Source: Candidatus Bathyarchaeota archaeon ex4484_135
GTDB taxonomy: Archaea > Thermoproteota > Bathyarchaeia > EX4484-135
Length of the DNA stretch: 26,912 bases
Reading direction: 5' to 3'
Assembly: GCA_002255025.1 (NCBI GenBank)
Contig: NJEJ01000010.1
Span: forward strand, 1 to 26,912
The notes under the pieces are model-generated. The model was not told the origin of the DNA, searched no databases, and saw nothing but the letters and a program-made list of their open reading frames with translations. Below are positions 1 to 7,697 of the stretch, piece after piece (the stretch's first letter is position 1; each line of letters opens with the position of its first letter). The translations under genes were made by a program, and so were the position numbers.

Positions 1-102
1 CCCTTCGCCGTGGCCGTGGCAGCCGTCCTGGCCACCTACTTCTGGGCTGGCCTCAGGTTCTACAGGAGGGCCGAGGCCCTGCTGGCTGGCCAGGAGGGCT
101 AA
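1..102 (+). CDS. C-terminal end of a membrane protein (5' end outside window)
   Basis: Frame 1 is open from the first base to a TAA at 100-102. It encodes a hydrophobic segment (PFAVAVAAVLATYFWAGL, one transmembrane helix) followed by a short basic and polar tail that should lie in the cytoplasm by the positive-inside rule. Nothing identifies the family. The stop lies 6 nt before the TTG of the downstream winged-helix regulator, so the two are probably co-transcribed. A membrane protein paired with a small wHTH regulator is a common archaeal arrangement, but the specific function cannot be told from this fragment. Confidence 0.6.
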   Translation, partial: PFAVAVAAVLATYFWAGLRFYRRAEALLAGQEG

Positions 103-108
103 GATGCC

Positions 109-432
109 TTGGCCGACGTGGCTGAGGCCCTGAGGAAGCTGGCCCGTTCTGACCCGGTCTTGGCCAGCCCGACCAGGCTAGCTATAATGCTCCTCTTGGC
201 CGTAAGACGCAAGATGTATTTCTCCGAACTCCAGAAGGCCCTCGGCCTTACGCCAGGGAACCTCGGCAGCCACCTGAAGAAGTTAGAGGAAGCAGGATAC
301 GTGAGGGTCAGGAAGGTGCTCACGAGGATAAGGCCTCTGACGCTCGTGATCCTCAAGCCGGAGGGCGAGACCGCCCTCTACGAGCACATAGGCATGCTTA
401 AGGAAGCCCTCAGGAGCCTCAGCCCGTCCTGA
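109..432 (+). CDS. Winged-helix (ArsR/MarR-like) transcriptional regulator
   Basis: This is a 107-residue protein made almost entirely of one winged-helix domain. Helices span about residues 1-35, including the phrase SPTRLAIMLLL typical of ArsR-like regulators. The recognition helix region is about 48-68 (LGLTPGNLGSHLKKLEEAGY), followed by a beta wing (VRVRKVLTRIRPLTLVIL) and a C-terminal helix. No metal-binding cysteines are visible, so a metal sensor is unlikely. The start is TTG at 109, the first start codon after the in-frame TAA of the upstream gene, with GGAGG at 93-97. It belongs to the family of short archaeal wHTH proteins that control a neighbouring membrane protein; the target is inferred. 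Confidence 0.8.
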   Translation: MADVAEALRKLARSDPVLASPTRLAIMLLLAVRRKMYFSELQKALGLTPGNLGSHLKKLEEAGYVRVRKVLTRIRPLTLVILKPEGETALYEHIGMLKEALRSLSPS

Positions 433-517
433 CGGGTGTTGGGGCCTCAGCATTCCGGCCCTGTTCCGCACGGCCCTCAGGGCCTTGGCCAATCCGGCTA
501 CATCACGGGCCCAAGGC

Positions 518-1546
518 TCATGGTATTATGGCCACCTTTAAGTCCTTCTTCTCCTCCACCAGGCTCCTGAAGACCTCGTGGATGTCCTTCAGGGGCCTGC
601 GGCTCGTTATCAAGGGCCTGACGTCGACCGTGCAGGAAGCTATCATTGACAAGGCGACCTCGAAGTCCCTTGGCGTGGCGTGGAAGGCCCCCATGACCGT
701 CACCTCGCCGTAGTGGAGGAGCTCCGTGTTGACCATTATGGTCGTCCCAGGAGGGCAGCCCCCGAACTCAAGGACCATCCCGCCCTTCCTCACGAGTTCG
801 AAGGCCTTCTCCCAGGTCTTCGGCGTCCCGACGGCCTCTATGACCACGTCGGCACCGAGGCCATCCGTCTCGGCCCTAACGACATCGGCTGGGTCTTCCT
901 CACGCACGTTGACGGCCACATCAGCCCCAACGGACCTGGCGATCCTCAGCCTGTCCTCTATTAGGTCGCAAATTATGACCTTCACGGCCCCGAGGTGCTT
1001 GGCCACCTGGGCATGCAGTATGCCTATGGGGCCCGAGCCTATGATGGCCACCACATCGCCCGGCCTTATCCCGGCCTTGACGGCCCCGTGCAGGACGCAC
1101 GCAAGGGGCTCCGTTATAGCTGCCTCCTCGTAGGAGAGGCCGACCGGTATCTTCTGTGCATTCACCTTGAGGAACCTCTCAGGGACCCTTATGTATTCCG
1201 AGAAGGCCCCCCAGAGCCACATCCGGTTTTCGCATAAGTTCTGGAGCCCTCTCCTGCAGAAGCGACACGTCAGGCAGGGTGCCGAATTGCCCGCCCTTAT
1301 CCGGTCCCCGATCTGCCAGCCCTCGACGCCCGGCCCGACGGCCACTACCTCTCCAGCCCACTCGTGGCCGAAGGGGCTCGGCAGCCTTATGACGCTGCTC
1401 ACGTAGGGCCGGGTGAACATCTTCACGTCCGTCCCGCAGGTCGTGGCAGCCCTCACCCTGGCCACTACCTCGCCGGGACCTGGCTCAGGCACAGGTCTTT
1501 CCTCAAGCCTCAAGTCCCCTGGGCCGTAGAGGACAGCCATCAACAT
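518..1546 (-). CDS. Zinc-dependent medium-chain dehydrogenase (sorbitol/threonine dehydrogenase-like)
   Basis: This 342-residue protein has the full MDR architecture. The N-terminal GroES-like domain carries catalytic-zinc candidates C37 (TTCGTD) and H61-E62 (GHEW). A structural-zinc lobe has C91, C94, C97 and C105. The Rossmann fold has VAIIGSGPIG near residue 165 and an acidic residue after the second strand (CDLIEDR), which favours NAD over NADP. The family oxidises secondary alcohols of polyols, sugars or L-threonine; the substrate cannot be read here. The ATG at 1546 has GGGAG upstream, and a second ATG lies two codons in. The next upstream gene on the same strand is a paralogue, so this looks like a tandem duplication with separate promoters. 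Confidence 0.88.
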   Translation of the reverse strand: MLMAVLYGPGDLRLEERPVPEPGPGEVVARVRAATTCGTDVKMFTRPYVSSVIRLPSPFGHEWAGEVVAVGPGVEGWQIGDRIRAGNSAPCLTCRFCRRGLQNLCENRMWLWGAFSEYIRVPERFLKVNAQKIPVGLSYEEAAITEPLACVLHGAVKAGIRPGDVVAIIGSGPIGILHAQVAKHLGAVKVIICDLIEDRLRIARSVGADVAVNVREEDPADVVRAETDGLGADVVIEAVGTPKTWEKAFELVRKGGMVLEFGGCPPGTTIMVNTELLHYGEVTVMGAFHATPRDFEVALSMIASCTVDVRPLITSRRPLKDIHEVFRSLVEEKKDLKVAIIP

Positions 1547-1606
1547 GCGTTCTCCCTTCCCTTCCTCGCCCAGGCCGCACCACCACCTTTTGGACCGTGG
1601 CCTCCG

Positions 1607-1624
1607 GGCGGCTTAAAAACTCGT
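1607..1624 (-). promoter_or_regulatory. TATA-type promoter for the 518-1546 dehydrogenase
   Basis: The minus strand reads GTTTTTAAG at 1620-1612, an AT-rich island in a GC-rich region. It lies about 70 nt before the ATG at 1546, giving an expected transcription start near 1588 and a leader of about 40 nt that holds the GGGAG ribosome site. Confidence 0.5.
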
Positions 1625-1643
1625 CCGAGAAGAGGGGCCCGGC

Positions 1644-2669
1644 CTATCGGCCCCTGACCACGACCTTGAGGCATTCCTTGCTCTCCTTGGCCAGCCTGAA
1701 GGCATCTGCTATGCGGTCTAAGCTGAAGCAGTGCGTTATCAGCTTGCCGAAGAGCTCCTTGTGGGCCAGGAGGATGGACATAGCATCTCTGGTCTCCAGG
1801 TGCGTGGTCGAGTATGAGGCCGTTATGGTCAGCTCGTCGAAGAACACCTCGTTTGGCCTTATGGCCCACTCAACCTCCGGGGCCGTGGGAGCGAACACTA
1901 GGAGCGTCCCGCCACGCCTGAGGGCCTTAAGGCCGGCCTCTAAGGCCGCCTTAGAAGGTGCTGTCACGAAGACCACATCGGCACCGAGACCGTCTGTCTC
2001 GGCCCTGACGGCATCGGCCAGCTCTTCTTCCCTGGCGTCCACGACGGTCCTTATGCCTAACTCCCGGGCCTTCTCCAGCCTGTAGGGCATCAGGTCCGAT
2101 ATGGCCACGGAGGTCGCACCCGCCAGCTGGCACAGGACAGCTATCATGAGGCCTGATGGACCAGCACCCACGATGGCCACGTGGTCCTCCAGGCCTATCC
2201 TGGCCTTCCTGACGGCCCTGAGGCAGCAGGCTAAAGGCTCTATGAGCGTCCCGAGCTCGAACGAGAGGCTATCGGGCAGCCTGAACGTATCTAACATGAG
2301 GTTTGGCTCGGGGACCCTGAAGAACTCAGCGAAACCGCCCGGGTCCAGGTGCGTCTTCCTGAAGGAAGGACAAAGCGTGAACTGCCCCCTCCGGCAGAAG
2401 CGGCACGTCATGCAGGAGACGTGGTGGTGTGCGAAGACCCTATCGCCCTCCTGGAAGCCCTCGACCTCACGGCCGACCTCGACCACGATACCCGTGGGCT
2501 CGTGGCCCAGCACGAGCGGTGCCCTCGGGACCAGATACCAATCCATGAGGTCGGAGCCACATATGCCGCAGGCCTCCATCTGGACCAGTATGTCCCTGGG
2601 CCCCACGGAGGGCCTCGGCCTCTCCTCCAGCCTTATGTCGCCTGGTCCATAGTAGACGGCCACCTTCAA
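1644..2669 (-). CDS. Zinc-dependent medium-chain dehydrogenase, second paralogue
   Basis: This 341-residue MDR protein parallels its downstream neighbour segment for segment (YYGPGDIRLEERP here, LYGPGDLRLEERP there). Catalytic-zinc candidates are C37 (ICGSD) and H56-E57 (GHEP). The structural-zinc lobe has C86, C89, C92 and C100, preceded by three histidines (80s, AHHHVSC) that the paralogue lacks. The cofactor loop is VAIVGAGPSG. The substrate loops differ between the two, so they probably act on different alcohols or on successive steps. The start is TTG at 2669, about 30 nt from a CTTAAG element at 2697-2702 with no clear ribosome site between, so a leaderless transcript is likely. Confidence 0.87.
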   Translation of the reverse strand: MKVAVYYGPGDIRLEERPRPSVGPRDILVQMEACGICGSDLMDWYLVPRAPLVLGHEPTGIVVEVGREVEGFQEGDRVFAHHHVSCMTCRFCRRGQFTLCPSFRKTHLDPGGFAEFFRVPEPNLMLDTFRLPDSLSFELGTLIEPLACCLRAVRKARIGLEDHVAIVGAGPSGLMIAVLCQLAGATSVAISDLMPYRLEKARELGIRTVVDAREEELADAVRAETDGLGADVVFVTAPSKAALEAGLKALRRGGTLLVFAPTAPEVEWAIRPNEVFFDELTITASYSTTHLETRDAMSILLAHKELFGKLITHCFSLDRIADAFRLAKESKECLKVVVRGR

Positions 2670-2696
2670 GGCAGGTTGGCCTTTGGCCCCGTGTGC

Positions 2697-2702
2697 CTTA
2701 AG
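2697..2702. promoter_or_regulatory. Palindromic CTTAAG element between divergent genes
   Basis: The 63-nt space between the dehydrogenase start at 2669 and the DUF1464 start at 2733 contains a single AT-rich element, CTTAAG. It lies about 30 nt from each start. Being palindromic, it could serve as a TATA box in both directions. Confidence 0.4.
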
Positions 2703-2732
2703 ACGTTTGCCCGCCCTGGCAGGCCGAGGTGA

Positions 2733-3854
2733 ATGGGCCTGGTCAGGAGCATAGGGATCGACCCTGGGACCCGGAGCTTCAGCGTCTTCGGCCTCGAGGA
2801 CGGGAGGCCCTTCTTAGACGAGGATGTCCCGAGCGATGAAGTGGCTAGGGACCCAGATGTCCTGCTTGACCTGCTAGAGGAGGCGGAGCCTGACATAATA
2901 GTCGGGCCTTCGGGCTACGGCCTGCCGTTGAAGTGGGCCCACAAGCTGACGGAAGAAGACCTGTTCTTACTCGTCCTCAGGAAGCCGGAGGACAAGGGCA
3001 TACCGGTCTTAGAGGGCCTCGTCGAGATGGTCCGGAGGGCCGGCCGCAGGAAGCTGCCCATGATATTCATACCGTCCGTGATACAGATGCCCACCGTGCC
3101 CAGGTATAGGAAGCTGAACCGGATAGACATGGGGACTGCGGACAAGCTGGCCGTCACGGTCCTGGCCATACAGGAGTGCTCGGAGGTCCACGGGCTAAGC
3201 TATGACGAGGTCGACCTCATAGTGGTCGAGGCTGGCGGTGCCTACACGAGCCTCATGGCCGTGAAGAGTGGCCGCATAGTAGATGGCATAGGGGGCAGCC
3301 AGGGTGCCGTAGGCTACATGAGCCACGGGAGGATGGATGGCGAGGTGGCCTACCTGTATGGGGGCTTCCCGAAGATAAGGCTCTTCGAGGGAGGAGTCAT
3401 CGACATAGCCGGCGACGGGGGCCTCAGGCCTGAGGAATGGCCTTTTAGGGCCCGGGAGGACGAGAGGGCTAGGGATGCTTGGGAACTCTTCTTCGAGGAA
3501 GTGGAGAAGTTCGCGAGAGCCCTGACGGCCTCCGTGCCCGAGCCGGTCGAGGTCGTCCTATCGGGCCGGCTGACCGAGGTGCCCGAGGTTAGGGCCGAAA
3601 TGGAACGCAGGCTATCGTCAATAGCCCCTGTGAGGAAGCTGAAGGGCTTCGGTGCTGAGGCCAAGACGCCAGCACAGGGCGAGGCCGTCATAGGGGACGG
3701 CCTCATGGGCGGCCGCTACAAGGAGCTCGTGGAACACGTAGGCATAAGGGGTGCTAAGGGCACGGTCCTAGATTATGTCCTCATAGGCTCATGGCCCGAA
3801 GTGCTGAAGAGGTATGGCGTCAAGGCCAGCCTGGTCTACGGTGGTGGGGGTTGA
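2733..3854 (+). CDS. DUF1464 family protein (ASKHA-fold, predicted kinase)
   Basis: This 373-residue protein is of the archaeal DUF1464 family, which is often labelled a predicted butyrate kinase on fold grounds only. The N-terminal SIGIDPGTRSFSVFGL resembles the phosphate-1 loop of ASKHA-fold kinases. Later landmarks are DMGTADKLAVTVLA (about residues 131-144), VEAGGAYTSLMAVKSGRIVDGIGG (about 164-187) and a C-terminal VVLSGRL. The substrate is unknown. The gene overlaps the PTPS-family gene by four bases (TTGA) and so is translationally coupled to the pterin genes, which raises the possibility of a role in pterin or cofactor metabolism. The start is ATG at 2733, with GAGGTGA almost touching it, so leaderless initiation is likely. 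Confidence 0.8.
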   Translation: MGLVRSIGIDPGTRSFSVFGLEDGRPFLDEDVPSDEVARDPDVLLDLLEEAEPDIIVGPSGYGLPLKWAHKLTEEDLFLLVLRKPEDKGIPVLEGLVEMVRRAGRRKLPMIFIPSVIQMPTVPRYRKLNRIDMGTADKLAVTVLAIQECSEVHGLSYDEVDLIVVEAGGAYTSLMAVKSGRIVDGIGGSQGAVGYMSHGRMDGEVAYLYGGFPKIRLFEGGVIDIAGDGGLRPEEWPFRAREDERARDAWELFFEEVEKFARALTASVPEPVEVVLSGRLTEVPEVRAEMERRLSSIAPVRKLKGFGAEAKTPAQGEAVIGDGLMGGRYKELVEHVGIRGAKGTVLDYVLIGSWPEVLKRYGVKASLVYGGGG

Positions 3855-4261
3855 GGAAGGTCAGGATAGGCCTGACGGGCCTCACGTTTGACGCAGCCCA
3901 TTACACGCCCTCGGGCGGGAAGTGCGAGGACCTACACGGCCACACCTTTACGGTTGACGTGGAAATAGAAGGTGTCCCGGGCGAGGACGGCATGATCATG
4001 GACTTCAGGGACCTGAGGGAGAAGGTCAAAAGCATCCTATCCTCCTGGGATCACGCCTTCATAGTGCCCGAGCGGGACGTAAGCAAGCTGAAGTTAGAAG
4101 GACCTTTCGGCCTCAAGCTGAAGGTCATAAAGGGGCCTGCCGCCACGACCGAGTGCATGGCCGTCCAGTTGGCCGACGAGCTCCGTGATGCCCTGGGCCT
4201 GCCCGTGAAGGTGAGGGTCTGGGAAGGGCCAGGTAAATACGCCGAAGCCGCTTCGGCCTGA
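3851..4261 (+). CDS. 6-pyruvoyl-tetrahydropterin synthase / QueD family protein
   Basis: This is 136 residues when started at TTG 3851, which overlaps the upstream stop (TTGA) and has GGTGGGGG just before it. Longer readings enter the upstream gene and add an unlikely tail. Zinc ligands are H17 (FDAAHY), H29 and H31. The nucleophile is C25 in CEDLHGH. Later come the catalytic WDHAF, a pterin-anchoring glutamate in ATTECMA and a final glutamate in VWEGPG. The CxxxHGH pattern is that of QueD (6-carboxy-tetrahydropterin synthase, archaeosine pathway), but placement between DUF1464 and mptA suggests it may act on the MptA product in H4MPT synthesis. The family is sure; the reaction is not. Confidence 0.85.
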   Translation: MRKVRIGLTGLTFDAAHYTPSGGKCEDLHGHTFTVDVEIEGVPGEDGMIMDFRDLREKVKSILSSWDHAFIVPERDVSKLKLEGPFGLKLKVIKGPAATTECMAVQLADELRDALGLPVKVRVWEGPGKYAEAASA

Positions 4262-4270
4262 CGTGCGAAT

Positions 4271-5203
4271 ATGTTAAATCCCCGTGAGAGCCTTTGCCGG
4301 GAGGTGGGCAATACGGCCGAGGCTGGGCCAGCCGACATAAAGGACTCCGAGCCCGGCGTCAAGCTGAGGATAGACAGGGTGGGCGTCAGGGGCATAAGGA
4401 CCAGGTTCCCCATAAAGAGCCCCTGGGGGACGCTCATCTACGAGGCCGAGGTAGACGCCTACGTCGAGCTCCCGCCCGACAAGCGTGGCGTCCACATGTC
4501 GAGGAACATAGAGGCCTTCGCCGAGGTCATCTACGAGGCCAGGCTGAAAGAGCACTCCACGACTGTCGAGGGCCTGTTGGCCGAGGTAGCGGAGAAGCTG
4601 CTGAAGAAACACGATTACACGCAGAAGGTCGAGGTGGTGGCTAGGACGGCCTACTTCTTCGACGTGGGACCCAGGAAGGGCGTTTCGGAGCCGGTTGACG
4701 TGGTCATAAGGGTCATCAAGTCGAGGAACGGCGAGGAAGTCAGGGAGCTGTCCGTATCGCTCCTCGGCCTGACGGTCTGCCCCTGTGCCCAGATGACGTT
4801 CAGCCTTAAGGAGGGCACGGAGCTGCACAAGAGCCCAAGCCACACTCAGAGGGCCAGGCTCACGGCCACCATAACGCTGAGGAACACGGGCAAGGTCCCG
4901 ATGATAAACGAGCTGGCCGAGCTGCTCGTGGATGCCTTCTCCGCACCCGTCATGGGCCTCCTGAAGCGTGATGACGAATATAAGGTCGTTAAGAAGAGCT
5001 TCGAGAAGCCCAGGTTTATAGAGGACGTGGTCAGGCACGCTCTAGACGCCATATCGAGGTACTTGGTCGAGCGGGGATTCCCGCCCGACGCACGCATAAA
5101 GGTTGAGGTGGAGAGCTATGAGAGCATACACCCGTATAACGCTTACGCCTGCCGGGAGGCAACGCTAGAGGAGCTTTTGTCAGAGGCGTCTCCATCACGG
5201 TGA
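4271..5203 (+). CDS. mptA: GTP cyclohydrolase MptA (GCYH-IB/FolE2 family)
   Basis: This 310-residue protein belongs to the Fe(II)-dependent GTP cyclohydrolase family that makes 7,8-dihydroneopterin 2',3'-cyclic phosphate, the first committed step of H4MPT synthesis. Diagnostic motifs are RGVHMSRN (about residues 73-80), CPCAQMTFS (metal-binding cysteine region, about 170), PSHTQRA (about 190) and ESYESIHPYNAYA near the end. ATG 4271 lacks a ribosome site. TTAAAT at 4274-4279 could instead be a TATA box driving a leaderless GTG at 4304, which would drop 11 unconserved residues. The 3' end overlaps the convergent RFAP synthase gene by 9 nt. Confidence 0.9.
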   Translation: MLNPRESLCREVGNTAEAGPADIKDSEPGVKLRIDRVGVRGIRTRFPIKSPWGTLIYEAEVDAYVELPPDKRGVHMSRNIEAFAEVIYEARLKEHSTTVEGLLAEVAEKLLKKHDYTQKVEVVARTAYFFDVGPRKGVSEPVDVVIRVIKSRNGEEVRELSVSLLGLTVCPCAQMTFSLKEGTELHKSPSHTQRARLTATITLRNTGKVPMINELAELLVDAFSAPVMGLLKRDDEYKVVKKSFEKPRFIEDVVRHALDAISRYLVERGFPPDARIKVEVESYESIHPYNAYACREATLEELLSEASPSR

Positions 5204-6151
5204 ACGGACCTCGAGCCTGGCCCCCTCGTTCCTTGGCTCCGCCACTAGGACTCCGTATTTGAAGCCTGATTCCTCTAGGAAGGCCGATACGGCCTCCTTG
5301 AGGGCCTGGCACTCCCGGGCGGTCGTTAGGGCGTATAAGGTCGGGCCCCAGCTGCTCTGTCCAACCCCGTAGGCACCCTTGCTCAGCAGGAAGGACCTCA
5401 GCTCCTCGGCTGCCTCATCCGCGAAGACACCGCCCTGGTAGGGGCTGAAATAACGGCCCACAAGCTCCTGTATCTCTGTGAGAGCACGCCCAAAGGCCCT
5501 GATATTGCCCCAGAGCACGGAGGGCAGAAGGACGTTCAACAACAGGGAGCAGATGCGACCTCTCACGCCGTCCGGCATGGGCTCCAGGCTCAACAGCAAG
5601 TCCCTCTCAGATGCCTCGTTAAGGCCCCTCATGCCCTCCCTGGTCAGGAGGAGGAAACGCCAGTCCTCTGGCACGTCAAGCCTCACTAAAGCCCTCGGCA
5701 GGTCCTTCGGCCCTTTGAACTCCGCCCTGCGGCCCGTATCAACGATCAGGCCCCCGGCCTCGAAGGCCAATGTCCCTATGCCCGAGAACTCCCCCCGGCC
5801 GATCAAGAAGGCCAGCTCCCGGACGGATTTCCCCAGCCCGTAGAGGGCGTTCAGGGCCCACGCTATGCCGAGCTTGACCTGCGTCGTTGAGCCGAGGCCC
5901 ACGTGAGCTGGTATCGAGGAGCGGACTTCTATCCTGGCCCCGGGAACCCCAAGGGCCCTTACCACGTCCTCCGCCAGGGAGAGAACACGGTCCTTATCTT
6001 GACCTGAGACCTCTAGGCCCTCACACGGCCTTACCACAGCCTTGAATGAAGGCTCCCTTATGGCTGCTCCTATACTGGCGAATAGGAAGGGGCCTCCCGT
6101 GGTCCTGTAGAAGCCGAAGTGGAGCCTTGAGCCCGTGTCCACCTCAGCCAT
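5195..6151 (-). CDS. Beta-ribofuranosylaminobenzene 5'-phosphate synthase (RFAP synthase)
   Basis: This GHMP-kinase-fold enzyme condenses 4-aminobenzoate-type substrate with PRPP, releasing CO2 and pyrophosphate, to build the methaniline part of H4MPT. The N-terminus reads DTGSRLHFGFY, the usual family opening. The GHMP glycine-rich segment is AHVGLGSTTQVKLGIAWALN, then GIGTLAFEAGGLIVDTG, and near the C-terminus GVGQSSWGPTLYAL. The ATG at 6151 gives 318 residues and lies just after the upstream stop; an ATG at 6184 (329 residues, 26-nt overlap with the upstream gene) is also possible but adds residues homologues normally lack. It is the last gene of the mptE operon. Confidence 0.87.
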   Translation of the reverse strand: MAEVDTGSRLHFGFYRTTGGPFLFASIGAAIREPSFKAVVRPCEGLEVSGQDKDRVLSLAEDVVRALGVPGARIEVRSSIPAHVGLGSTTQVKLGIAWALNALYGLGKSVRELAFLIGRGEFSGIGTLAFEAGGLIVDTGRRAEFKGPKDLPRALVRLDVPEDWRFLLLTREGMRGLNEASERDLLLSLEPMPDGVRGRICSLLLNVLLPSVLWGNIRAFGRALTEIQELVGRYFSPYQGGVFADEAAEELRSFLLSKGAYGVGQSSWGPTLYALTTARECQALKEAVSAFLEESGFKYGVLVAEPRNEGARLEVRSP

Positions 6152-6158
6152 CAAGGCC

Positions 6159-7697
6159 CTAGAATAGCGGCTCGTCTTGGACATAGCTCTTGCCCACCCT
6201 CAGGGCCACCTCGGCCTTGGTCAGCTCGCGGGCCAGGTAAGCCACGTGCTCGGGCGTGCTGGCCAACCCCATATCGAGCACGCACCTGATTATAGAGGCC
6301 GCATCAGCCCCCCTAAGCAATATCTTGCCCTTCCGGCCCTCGTATAGGGCCGTTATGGAGCCGGAGGACCTGTCAACCGTTATCCTGAAGAAGCCCACCG
6401 GGTCAGGCTTGTAAGCTGGCTTCTCGACGGGCCCACAGCTTACCTCGGCAGCTCCCTCGAGCAGCTCAGGCCCGAACTGAACGGTCCTATCGACCTTGTC
6501 CTTCAGCACCAACAGGTCGAGCCCAAGGTCCTTGGGAGTCCTGTGCTCCCAGAGGGCCAGGGAGGCCATCTTGAGGGCCATGCTCGCCTCAGAGGTCGAA
6601 CGGTAGGTCTTGGGGCTTTCCTCGGTGGTCAGGACGAGGCTGACGCCTAACTCAGCAGCGAGACAGGCCAGGAGGGCGTTAAGTCCCGGGCTGTCCGCGT
6701 CCACGAGTTCTAGAACGTTGCAGAATCCCATCATCAGGGGCCTCCCGGGTAGCTCACGGGCAACCAAGCCATAGGCCATGAGGCTCCTGAAGAAGCCGGC
6801 CTCAATCGGCGATTCTAATAAGGGATCCAATATGAGCTTCTCGGCCCCCCTCACCTCCAGCTTTTCCAACATGTGCCTCAGGGCCCTTAGCTTCTCATCA
6901 GGGCTCAGGCCAGGCGGTGCGACTAGGACGTATGCTGCCTCGGGCCTCAAGTGCCTTGTGACGGCATCTACGTTCTCGACGGATACGCTCAAGATGAGGT
7001 CGGCTCCCTGCTCGAGGGCTGTTCTGACGTGGCTCGGCACAGGGTCATCCACGGCCAACGTACCCAATTCGTCCCTCAGGGCCCTGAGAACGGTCCTGAG
7101 CTCCTCCAGGCTCGTGGAGCTGGGGTCTCTGAGGCCCACGCAGACCAAATTGGCTCCTGCCTCGGCTCTCAAACGGCACTCCTCCAGCAGGCCTTCTAAG
7201 GCCATCCCGGGCCCGTAGTAGACCTCGCTGGCCAACCTCATTGGGGGTGGCCTGATGGGCAGCTTGACCTCCCCGATTCGTATGAAGTCCTTAACGGCCC
7301 TTTCTACCTCGGCCAGCCTAATTTTCGGGTCCAAGGCCTCCCTCAGCAAGAGGTCCGCGGGCTTGTCGGGCGAGAGGCCATGAGGCCCGAGTGTCCTGAG
7401 GGCGAGGACCAAGTCCCTTATGTGCTTGGTTCCCTTTACGAACGGTATCCCGTAGAAATCGGCCAGCTCTGAGGCATCTCCGTATGTGTAGCCCGGCAGT
7501 ATGACCAGGTCGTATGACTTTAGCAAGCCGGAATAGGACTTTAGGGCCTCTTTTAGCCGTCCGATGGTCATCAAGGATGCGACCTTCACGCCTAAGACGA
7601 GCACGTCAACACGGTAGCCTAGCTCGCGTTCTACACGCTCTGCCTCAGCCCTCACGGCCCTGGAGGCCAGCTGTCCCGTGATTAAGAGGAGCTTCAA
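6159..7697 (-). CDS. Archaeal dihydropteroate synthase-like protein
   Basis: This 512-residue protein is of the archaeal family annotated as dihydropteroate-synthase-related. Residues 1-140 form an archaea-specific N-terminal domain (LLLITGQLASRAVRAE, later VILPGYTYGD). The central TIM-barrel-like part is about 150-380, with a DHPS-like stretch (GANLVCVG, LAVDDPVPSHV, LILDPLLESP, MMGFCNVLEL). The C-terminal part matches the extra domain seen in this family (GPVEKPAYKPDPVGFF to the end). The presumed role is joining the pterin to the arylamine in H4MPT synthesis. It starts by ATGA overlap with the DmrB-like gene and runs into the RFAP synthase gene, so the three are co-transcribed. Confidence 0.85.
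   Translation of the reverse strand: MKLLLITGQLASRAVRAEAERVERELGYRVDVLVLGVKVASLMTIGRLKEALKSYSGLLKSYDLVILPGYTYGDASELADFYGIPFVKGTKHIRDLVLALRTLGPHGLSPDKPADLLLREALDPKIRLAEVERAVKDFIRIGEVKLPIRPPPMRLASEVYYGPGMALEGLLEECRLRAEAGANLVCVGLRDPSSTSLEELRTVLRALRDELGTLAVDDPVPSHVRTALEQGADLILSVSVENVDAVTRHLRPEAAYVLVAPPGLSPDEKLRALRHMLEKLEVRGAEKLILDPLLESPIEAGFFRSLMAYGLVARELPGRPLMMGFCNVLELVDADSPGLNALLACLAAELGVSLVLTTEESPKTYRSTSEASMALKMASLALWEHRTPKDLGLDLLVLKDKVDRTVQFGPELLEGAAEVSCGPVEKPAYKPDPVGFFRITVDRSSGSITALYEGRKGKILLRGADAASIIRCVLDMGLASTPEHVAYLARELTKAEVALRVGKSYVQDEPLF

Noticed and set aside
433..517. A possible small RNA or tRNA between the regulator and the first dehydrogenase
   Set aside because: I find short GGCC-type complementarities, expected at this base composition, but no tRNA arms, no C/D or H/ACA boxes and no promoter. 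At most it holds a terminator.
2101..2652. Open frames of 127-183 residues on the plus strand within the dehydrogenase gene
   Set aside because: They are antisense to a clearly conserved MDR gene and show proline/serine-rich, motif-free sequence.
4274..5038. A 254-residue open frame antisense to mptA
   Set aside because: It is a by-product of GC-rich codon use on the opposite strand: no ribosome site, no recognisable motif, composition dominated by histidine, glycine and leucine. mptA itself has all family motifs.
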